Below, in pieces: positions 6,690-12,281 of a DNA stretch of 17,914 nucleotides. Every line of letters starts with the position of its first letter. Within the stretch, counting starts at the first letter, position 1. The notes under the pieces are model-generated. The model saw nothing but the letters and a program-made list of their open reading frames with translations. It made no database searches and was not told where the DNA came from. The stretch is from an uncultured Collinsella sp. GTDB lineage: Bacteria; Actinomycetota; Coriobacteriia; Coriobacteriales; Coriobacteriaceae. The stretch is from positions 1 to 17,914 of the forward strand of contig CAAEOW010000183.1 in NCBI GenBank assembly GCA_900757705.1. The letters run 5' to 3'. The translations under genes and the position numbers were made by a program.

Positions 6690-6708
6690 AGCCACCGCAA
6701 AGGTGCCT
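6690..6708. repeat. Right flanking copy of the 19-base motif
   Basis: AGCCACCGCAAAGGTGCCT repeats the motif at 6419-6437 with two A/G differences, so the three-unit array is bounded by direct repeats about 271 bases apart. It is followed by GTCCC and a T-run on the plus strand, and lies 25 bases from the thiD stop codon. Confidence 0.75.
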
Positions 6709-6733
6709 GTCCCTTTTTGGCAGTTTGCGGGTT

Positions 6734-7564
6734 TTAGTACTGCCACATGTGGTTGACGGGGCCGGAACCTTTGCCCATGTCAAAGCCGGCGGCGAGAGCG
6801 CCGGTTAGGTAGGCCTTGCCGGCGTTGATGGCGTCGGCAAGTTCCATGCCCTGGGCCAGCGCGCAGGCGATGGCGGATGAGAGCGTGCAGCCGGTGCCAT
6901 GCGTGTTGCCGGTCTCGATGCGCTTGTGGCGGAACCACGTGGTGAGCGGATCGCCCATGTGGTTGCCCTCGTCATCGAGCGGCGCGGGCTCTGCGAGCAC
7001 ATCGTTCGCCTCGTTGACAAAATGCCCGCCCTTAACGAGGGATGCGCAGCCAAAGCGGCGAGTGAGGAGCATGGCGGCGTTTTGTTGCGTGCGCTCGGAA
7101 TCGACTTCGTAGTCGAGCAGCGCCATGGCCTCGGGAATGTTGGGCGTGATGACGGTTGCCAATGGGAACAGGCGGCGGGTGAGTGCCTCAGCGGCATCCT
7201 CGGCAATGAGGCGAGCGCCCGAAGTGGCGACCATAACGGGGTCGACGACCACGTTCATTGCGTTCCAGGCGCTCAAGCGGTCGGCGATGACATCGATAAT
7301 CTCGACAGAAGAAACCATGCCGATCTTGACGGCGCTCGGGCGAATATCGTCAAAGACGGCGTCAATTTGCGCAGCGACGATATCAGGGGAGATATTCTGC
7401 ACGGCGGTGACACCGAGCGTGTTTTGTGCGGTGATGGCTGTAATGGCCGTCTCGGCATACAGGCGGTGCGCCGTGATGGTCTTGATGTCGGCCTGAATGC
7501 CGGCACCGCCGCTGGAATCGGATCCCGCGATGGATAGAACGGCGGGTACCTTACTGCGATCCAT
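6734..7564 (-). CDS. thiD: Hydroxymethylpyrimidine/phosphomethylpyrimidine kinase ThiD
   Basis: A 276-residue ribokinase-fold enzyme that phosphorylates 4-amino-5-hydroxymethyl-2-methylpyrimidine (HMP) and then HMP-P to HMP-PP, the pyrimidine donor of thiamin phosphate synthase. Diagnostic sequences are LSIAGSDSSGGAGIQADIKT at the N-terminus (substrate and phosphate binding), TAITAQNTLGV, VVVDPVMVATSGARL in the middle, TPNIPEAMALL, and the C-terminal THGTGCTLSSAIA anion-hole motif with its catalytic cysteine. Length is normal. ATG 7564 has AAGGGAG close upstream. It sits downstream of thiC on the same strand but after 181 bases containing its own perfect TATAAT, so it need not depend on the riboswitch. 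No ThiE or ThiM partner lies in the window. Confidence 0.96.
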   Translation of the reverse strand: MDRSKVPAVLSIAGSDSSGGAGIQADIKTITAHRLYAETAITAITAQNTLGVTAVQNISPDIVAAQIDAVFDDIRPSAVKIGMVSSVEIIDVIADRLSAWNAMNVVVDPVMVATSGARLIAEDAAEALTRRLFPLATVITPNIPEAMALLDYEVDSERTQQNAAMLLTRRFGCASLVKGGHFVNEANDVLAEPAPLDDEGNHMGDPLTTWFRHKRIETGNTHGTGCTLSSAIACALAQGMELADAINAGKAYLTGALAAGFDMGKGSGPVNHMWQY

Positions 7565-7610
7565 GTTCGCTCCCTTGTCCGGTCGGATTCAAATGGGTCT
7601 TTTACCCCGC

Positions 7611-7616
7611 ATTATA
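7611..7616 (-). promoter_or_regulatory. Consensus -10 box for thiD
   Basis: TATAAT on the minus strand, about 46 bases before the thiD ATG. The -35 is poor (ATACAG at 17 bases). Transcription would start near 7604. Confidence 0.5.
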
Positions 7617-7621
7617 AAGAT

Positions 7622-7651
7622 GCCCGGGCCGGCTGTATTCCGAACCCGGGC
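7622..7651 (-). terminator. GC-rich hairpin between thiC and thiD
   Basis: GCCCGGG (7622-7628) and CCCGGGC (7645-7651) form a 7-bp stem with a 16-base loop; minus-strand RNA continues AUCUUUAU. It could end thiC transcription just before the thiD promoter. The U-tract is poor. Confidence 0.35.
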
Positions 7652-7745
7652 GGGCGATGCAATCTTTACGCAAATGTAAGCAAATGCTCACATGTCAACA
7701 ATTGACGGACGTTGGTATGGAGAAATAAGCGATTTCGAGACCAGG

Positions 7746-9080
7746 CTAATCCTCCATGCCCAGGTCGATCGTCGTGCCCTCGAAGATCTTGTTGACGGTG
7801 CGGACGGCACACATCTTGCCACACATGGTGCAGGTGCCCTCGGTGGCGGCGGGGGACTCCTCGTAGCGCTTCTTGCCGGTAACCGGGTCGAGCGCGCATT
7901 CCCACATGGCGTCCCAGTCGAGCTTGCGGCGTGCCTGGCCCATCTTGTCGTCCATGTCGCGGGCGTGCGGCACCTTCTTGGCGATATCGGCGGCATGTGC
8001 GGCGATCTTAGTGGCAATGAGGCCGTCGAGCACATCCTGGGCGTTAGGCAGGCATAGGTGCTCTGCCGGCGTCACGTAGCACAGGAAGTCGGCGCCGGAG
8101 CTTGCGGAGATGGCGCCGCCGATGGCTGCGGTGATGTGGTCGTAACCCACGCCGATATCGGTCACCAGCGGCCCCAGCACATAGAACGGGGCGTTGTGGC
8201 ACAGGCGCTTCTGCAGCTTCATGTTGGCGGCGATCTCGTCGAGCGCCATGTGGCCCGGTCCCTCGACCATAACCTGGACGCCGGCGGCCCATGCGCGCTT
8301 GCACAGCTTGCCCAGCTCGATCATCTCGGCGGTCTCGGTGGCGTCGTTGGAATCGTAGAGGCAGCCCGGGCGGCAGGAATCGCCGAGCGAGATCGTCACG
8401 TCGTACTCGTGGCAGATCTCGAGCACCTCGTCGTAGAACTCGTAGAAGGGGTTCTCATTGCCGGTGACCTCCATCCAGCCAAACAGCAGCGAGCCGCCGC
8501 GGCTTACGATGTTCATAAGGCGGCCGGTCTCCTTAAAGGTCTTGATGACCGACTTGTTGATGCCGCAGTGGATGGTCATAAAGTCCACGCCGTCCTCGGC
8601 GTGCGCGCGCACGACCTCGAGCAGGTCGTCCTTGGTAAGCTTGACCAGCGGCTTTTCCATGTAGCCGATGGCGTCGTACATGGGGACGGTGCCCACCATG
8701 AGCGGCGTCTCGTCGATGAGCTGCTGGCGGAACTGGCGCGTCTTGCCCGAGTTGGAGAGGTCCATGATGGCGTCGGCGCCAAAGTCCTCGGCGATCTTGA
8801 CCTTCTTCCATTCCTCGGCGGCATCGGCCTTGTCGCCCGAGATGCCCAAGTTCACGTTGACCTTGGTGGACAGGCCCTCACCGACACCAAAGGCGCGCAT
8901 GCCCTTTTTGATATGCACGATGTTGGCGGGAATGGCGATGCGGCCGTCGGCCACACGCTCGCGGATGTACTCGGGTTCGCGATGCTCGCGCTCGGCGACT
9001 TCCTTCATCTGCGGCGTGATCTGCCCGGCGCGGGCGAAGTCGATTTGCGTGACGAGCTTGGGCTCGGTCAGTGTGCTCAT
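7746..9080 (-). CDS. thiC: Phosphomethylpyrimidine synthase ThiC
   Basis: A radical-SAM enzyme that converts aminoimidazole ribotide into HMP-P, the committed step of the thiamin pyrimidine branch. The 444-residue length is the short form common in anaerobes. Landmarks are RVADGRIAIPANIVH near residue 45, the TKVNVNLGISGD segment, MDLSNSGKTRQFRQQLID, TIHCGINKS, SRGGSLLFGWM, SLGDSCRPGCLYDS, MVEGPGHMALDEI, and DHITAAIGGA. The C-terminal cluster motif is CTMCGKMC, which binds the [4Fe-4S] cluster that cleaves S-adenosylmethionine. I chose ATG 9080 because the AAGGGAG ribosome-binding site lies 8 bases before it; an in-frame ATG at 9104 is upstream of that site and inside the TPP aptamer. Expression is very likely controlled by the riboswitch immediately upstream. 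Confidence 0.97.
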   Translation of the reverse strand: MSTLTEPKLVTQIDFARAGQITPQMKEVAEREHREPEYIRERVADGRIAIPANIVHIKKGMRAFGVGEGLSTKVNVNLGISGDKADAAEEWKKVKIAEDFGADAIMDLSNSGKTRQFRQQLIDETPLMVGTVPMYDAIGYMEKPLVKLTKDDLLEVVRAHAEDGVDFMTIHCGINKSVIKTFKETGRLMNIVSRGGSLLFGWMEVTGNENPFYEFYDEVLEICHEYDVTISLGDSCRPGCLYDSNDATETAEMIELGKLCKRAWAAGVQVMVEGPGHMALDEIAANMKLQKRLCHNAPFYVLGPLVTDIGVGYDHITAAIGGAISASSGADFLCYVTPAEHLCLPNAQDVLDGLIATKIAAHAADIAKKVPHARDMDDKMGQARRKLDWDAMWECALDPVTGKKRYEESPAATEGTCTMCGKMCAVRTVNKIFEGTTIDLGMED

Positions 9081-9088
9081 TGGCACGG

Positions 9089-9178
9089 CTCCCTTCGTTG
9101 GCATTACCCATATCAGGTTTGCGGGTCAGGGCGGGCGCGCCCAATCTCAGCCTGCCGTCCCGTCCTGCAAGCTCCCCG
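9089..9178 (-). promoter_or_regulatory. TPP riboswitch (THI element) of thiC
   Basis: Read on the minus strand, the conserved segments occur in order: CGGGGAGC (9171-9178), GGCTGAGA (CTGAGA at 9145-9150), GACCCGCAAACCTGAT (ACCTGAT at 9112-9118), and GGGTAATGCCAACGAAGGGA. These match the thiamin pyrophosphate aptamer closely. The aptamer's 3' GAAGGGAG is also the thiC ribosome-binding site, and no terminator hairpin separates it from the ATG, so control of translation initiation is the likeliest mode. Confidence 0.96.
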
Positions 9179-9195
9179 TTTATGTAATGGGCTCA

Positions 9196-9201
9196 AGTAT
9201 A
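9196..9201 (-). promoter_or_regulatory. Candidate -10 of the thiC promoter
   Basis: TATACT on the minus strand would start transcription near 9189, about 10 bases before the TPP aptamer. The -35 is weak (TTGGCC at 19-base spacing). Confidence 0.4.
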
Positions 9202-9251
9202 GCCTGAATGGGTACGATTGGGCCAACGAGCGTGCCTGTGGGGAGGCGAAC

Positions 9252-9767
9252 ATGGAAGACAAGCATCTATATCGAGAGACACAATGGGACGTATCGGCCG
9301 AGGAGGGCCGTGCGCACCATGGGTTGGTCGCGATTGGCTTTGCGGTGCTTGCCGTGCTGGTGATTGCCTTTTGTATCTGGACGTTTGGTGGTCGCGGCGG
9401 CGCCGCCTGGGAGTTTGAGGCCGACGATGCCCTGCCGATCATGACGGTAAAGGTCGCTGGCGGTAACACGGTGGCAGCTCCCGGCGACTATTGGTATCCG
9501 CGCGACGAGTTTGTCCAGTTGCAGCTGAGCGGTGGTTCCATTCCTGGTGAAGAGATTGAGCGCGTGACCTTCGATGCGTCGCTTAAGACGCTGTCGGTTG
9601 AGCTCAAAGATCAAGGGGATGTGCCCACGACAATGGATATCGCGCTGACGGAATGGCGCCTGGAGCCCCCGTCGGGCGTCAAGGTATCCGAGGTGGAGCA
9701 TGTCAAGATTACCTATCAGGACGGCTCGACAAATGAAATTGCCAAAGCCGACGGCTTGGCGGAATAA
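9252..9767 (+). CDS. Hypothetical single-pass membrane protein
   Basis: A 171-residue protein I do not recognise. Residues 1-23 are polar (MEDKHLYRETQWDV...), residues 24-45 form one hydrophobic segment (LVAIGFAVLAVLVIAFCIWTF), and the remaining ~125 residues are a soluble domain predicted to lie outside the cytoplasm. There is no lipoprotein cysteine or clear signal-peptidase site, so the segment is probably a membrane anchor. The soluble part is rich in short beta-like stretches (IMTVKVAGG, RVTFDASLKTLSVELK, VEHVKITYQDG). ATG 9252 follows GGGGAGG. The gene is divergent from thiC and convergent with yaaA. Its start lies close to the thiC riboswitch promoter, but no thiamin role can be inferred. 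Codon use matches the host. Confidence 0.75.
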   Translation: MEDKHLYRETQWDVSAEEGRAHHGLVAIGFAVLAVLVIAFCIWTFGGRGGAAWEFEADDALPIMTVKVAGGNTVAAPGDYWYPRDEFVQLQLSGGSIPGEEIERVTFDASLKTLSVELKDQGDVPTTMDIALTEWRLEPPSGVKVSEVEHVKITYQDGSTNEIAKADGLAE

Positions 9768-9807
9768 ACGCCGTGCCTAGGCAGCACATTCAAAAGTGGC
9801 GGTGGTC

Positions 9808-10617
9808 CTACAAGGCCTGTTCGTTCAGGAAGACCAAAGTGTTTTTATTTGAAAGCTCGGGAAAGTGACGATAACCAACGTCGAACGCGGTGAGTTCGCT
9901 TACATCCTCGAGCTTGTTTTCTGCCATCCAGCGCACCATGGAGCCGCGCGCCTTTTTGCTGGCGGTCGAGCGCTGGATGGGCTTGCCGTTGCGGACGCCT
10001 TCGCCAAAGAGACACGTGACGACCGTGACGTCGGTGGTGAGGCGGGTCAGAACGGCCTTGGCGTATTCCACGCTGGCAAGGTTGACGATCGTAGCGTTGG
10101 AGCCTGCCGGAGCGATAGCCCGTGCGAGCTTGTCGCCCCAAAACGCGTAGAGGTCTCGGGCACCGTCGATGGCAAGTTTCGCGCCCATCTCCAGCCGATA
10201 CGGTTCAACGGCATGAAAGGGGCGTACGCATCCGTAAAGGCCCGAGAGGATCCAGAGATGGTTTTGCAGCCAGTCGAGCTGTGCGGCATCCATGACCTCG
10301 GGCGCCATGCTTTGGTATTGGATGCCGTGATAGGACATGACGGCGGGGGAGAGGTGACGGGCGAGTGCGGGATTGTCGAGATCGCCGTTTTTCAGGATGG
10401 GCCCGAACTCATGCAGGGTGTTGAGACAAGGCCCCAGCAGTTTGTCACTCACGTTCCACAGCGCCTGCAGGCCGACGCTGCCTTCATTTCGTTCGATATC
10501 TAGCAGTGCGCGGTGGAGGCGAGCCGTCTCGTGCGCAAAAGGTGGAATGCCCAGGACTTCAAAAGCATCTTGGGCCGCGCGCATCTGCTTGGCGGGCGAA
10601 ATGATGACCTGCAGCAT
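9808..10617 (-). CDS. yaaA: Peroxide stress protein YaaA (DUF328/UPF0246)
   Basis: A 269-residue cytoplasmic protein of the YaaA family. In Escherichia coli YaaA lowers intracellular free iron under hydrogen peroxide stress, and its fold binds DNA. Conserved blocks are MLQVIISPAKQM at the N-terminus, HLWILSGLYGCVRPFHAVEPYRLEMG in the middle, LYAFWGDKLA, IVNLASVEYAKAV, and SKKARGSMVRWMAENKLEDVSELTAFDVGYRHF toward the C-terminus. Length matches the family. ATG 10617 follows GAGGAGAG; the frame is open further upstream to 10815, but that stretch lies inside a hairpin and the next gene. The M18 peptidase gene lies 100 bases upstream on the same strand, with a terminator-like stem-loop ending only a few bases before the yaaA ribosome-binding site. 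Confidence 0.94.
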   Translation of the reverse strand: MLQVIISPAKQMRAAQDAFEVLGIPPFAHETARLHRALLDIERNEGSVGLQALWNVSDKLLGPCLNTLHEFGPILKNGDLDNPALARHLSPAVMSYHGIQYQSMAPEVMDAAQLDWLQNHLWILSGLYGCVRPFHAVEPYRLEMGAKLAIDGARDLYAFWGDKLARAIAPAGSNATIVNLASVEYAKAVLTRLTTDVTVVTCLFGEGVRNGKPIQRSTASKKARGSMVRWMAENKLEDVSELTAFDVGYRHFPELSNKNTLVFLNEQAL

Positions 10618-10632
10618 GGACTCTCCTCTGCC

Positions 10633-10703
10633 AAAAAAGTTGCGGTGGAATACGGTCTGTTTGGGCTGTTTATGGGCCAGTTTAGTCCGTATTTCACCGC
10701 AAC
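10633..10703 (-). terminator. Large stem-loop with U-tract between the M18 peptidase gene and yaaA
   Basis: On the minus strand a 17-base arm (10703-10687), a 31-base loop and the complementary arm (10655-10639; 16 of 17 paired) are followed at once by six U (10638-10633). This fits a Rho-independent terminator for the peptidase gene. Because the U-tract ends about 5 bases before the yaaA ribosome-binding site, it could also act as an attenuator of read-through into yaaA. The loop contains near-repeats of AAACWGSCCCA. Confidence 0.72.
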
Positions 10704-10717
10704 TGATGAAGGGTTGG

Positions 10718-12115
10718 TTAGGCGCGCTCGATGAAGGCCTTGTAGCCGCGGTAGGCCTCGTAGATATCGGCCTTGTTTGCGACCTCCCACAGGGCATGCA
10801 TGGACAGGACGGCAACGCCGGAGTCGATGACGTTCATGCCGTACTTGGCCATGATGTAGGCGATGGTGCCGCCGCCGCCCGCGTTGACGCGACCGAGCTC
10901 GCAGGTCTGGAAGTCCACGCCGGCCTCGTCCATGATGTCGCGGACGAGGGCCACGTACTCGGCGTCGGCGTCGTTGGAGCCACCCTTGCCGCGGCTGCCC
11001 GTGTACTTGTTGAAGCACAGGCCGCGACCCATGAAGGCGGCGTTCTTGGTCTCGAACTTGCCGGCGTAGCCCGGGTCGAAGCCGGCGGACACGTCAGAGG
11101 AGAGCATACGGCTGTGGGCGAGTGCGCGGCGCAGGGCCAGCGGGCTATCCTCGCCGGCGAGCGTCATGATCTCGGCGACGGTGTTCTCGAAGAAGCGGCT
11201 CGTCATGCCGGTGGCACCCACGGAACCGATCTCCTCCTTGTCGACGATGAGTGTGATGCTCGTGCGCTCCACGTTGGCGACGTTGATCTGGGCGAGCATG
11301 GACGGATAGGCGCAGACGCGGTCGTCGTGGCCATAGCCCAGAATCATGGAGCGGTCGAGGCCCATGTCGCGGGCCGGGCCGGCGGGCACGACCTCGATCT
11401 CGGCGGAGAGGAAGTCCTCCTCCTCGACGTCGTACTGCTCCTTGAGGATATCCAGGAACATCTGCTTGACGGGCTCCTTGGGGGCGTCCTTGTCGTCCTC
11501 GTCAAACTTGACGGGACGGCCGCCCACGATCACGTCGAGGATCTCGGCGTCGACGGCGTCCTTGGCGGGCTTGGACATCTGCTCGCTCGAGAGGTGGATT
11601 AGCAGGTCGGAGATGGTAAAGACCGGATCGTCTGCCTTGTCGCCGATGTTGATGTCGACGGTGGTGCCGTCCTTTTTGCAGATGACGCCTATGAGTGCGA
11701 GCGGGGAAGCGACCCAGTGGTAGCTCTTGACGCCGCCGTAGTAGTGCGTGTCGAGATAAGCCATGTCGCCGGCCTCGAAGGCGGGGTTCTGCTTAAGGTC
11801 CAGGCGCGGCGAGTCCACGTGGGCGCCCAAGATGTTAAAGCCCTGCTCGAGCGGGGCGGTGCCCAGGTTGACGAGCATGAGGTCCTTGCCGTGATTGGCG
11901 GCGTACACCTTGTCGCCGGCCTTGAGCGCGCGGCCCTCGGCGATCACGGTCTCCAGATTGACGTAGCCCGCCTCCTCGGCCATCTTGATACCGGTCTTGA
12001 CGCACAGGCGCTCGGTCTTGTTCTCACTCAAAAACTGCTTATAGCCGCGGCAAAGCTCCTCGAGTTCCTCGACTTGCTGTGGCGTGTACTTTTTCCATGC
12101 GCAGGGACGCTCCAT
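10718..12115 (-). CDS. M18 family metallo-aminopeptidase
   Basis: A 465-residue dinuclear zinc aminopeptidase of the M18 (aminopeptidase I) family, which trims N-terminal residues from peptides in the cytoplasm as a large homo-oligomer. Metal ligands and catalytic residues are visible: H99 and D101 in LGAHVDSPRLD, D264 in YGHDDRVCAY, E294/E295 in VDKEEIGSVGATG, D341 in SSDVSAGFDP, and H440 in SMHALWE. The glycine-rich GRVNAGGGGTIAY (408-420) is also typical. ATG 12115 follows GAAAGGAG at good spacing; the open frame extends far upstream, but it runs antisense to polA and was rejected. It is divergent from polA and upstream of yaaA. Substrate preference (often acidic or hydrophobic N-termini) cannot be read directly. 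Confidence 0.94.
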   Translation of the reverse strand: MERPCAWKKYTPQQVEELEELCRGYKQFLSENKTERLCVKTGIKMAEEAGYVNLETVIAEGRALKAGDKVYAANHGKDLMLVNLGTAPLEQGFNILGAHVDSPRLDLKQNPAFEAGDMAYLDTHYYGGVKSYHWVASPLALIGVICKKDGTTVDINIGDKADDPVFTISDLLIHLSSEQMSKPAKDAVDAEILDVIVGGRPVKFDEDDKDAPKEPVKQMFLDILKEQYDVEEEDFLSAEIEVVPAGPARDMGLDRSMILGYGHDDRVCAYPSMLAQINVANVERTSITLIVDKEEIGSVGATGMTSRFFENTVAEIMTLAGEDSPLALRRALAHSRMLSSDVSAGFDPGYAGKFETKNAAFMGRGLCFNKYTGSRGKGGSNDADAEYVALVRDIMDEAGVDFQTCELGRVNAGGGGTIAYIMAKYGMNVIDSGVAVLSMHALWEVANKADIYEAYRGYKAFIERA

Positions 12116-12281
12116 GACGCAGGCTCCTTTCGGATCGATCGTGCTGGTTAATGTACCGTGAGCCATCGTATCACGCGCGGGCTCGTGGCGGCAGGGAAGC
12201 CTGATGTGCAGTGGCCGTGGGGCGGGGAGCGTGTAAACTGGAGTGAGCAAACCGTGCCCAGCCCAAAGCGAGGTATTCAAT

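Noticed and set aside
9074..9104. Upstream ATG 9104 start for thiC
   Set aside because: It lies within the TPP aptamer and before the ribosome-binding site that serves ATG 9080.
8058..9767. 569-codon plus-strand frame across thiC
   Set aside because: It is the antisense shadow of thiC and its riboswitch, which are strongly supported on the minus strand; only the last 172 codons (from ATG 9252) form a real gene.
12243..12281. Upstream GTG start for polA
   Set aside because: It would add 13 residues not seen in family A polymerases; ATG 12282 begins just before the conserved nuclease motif.
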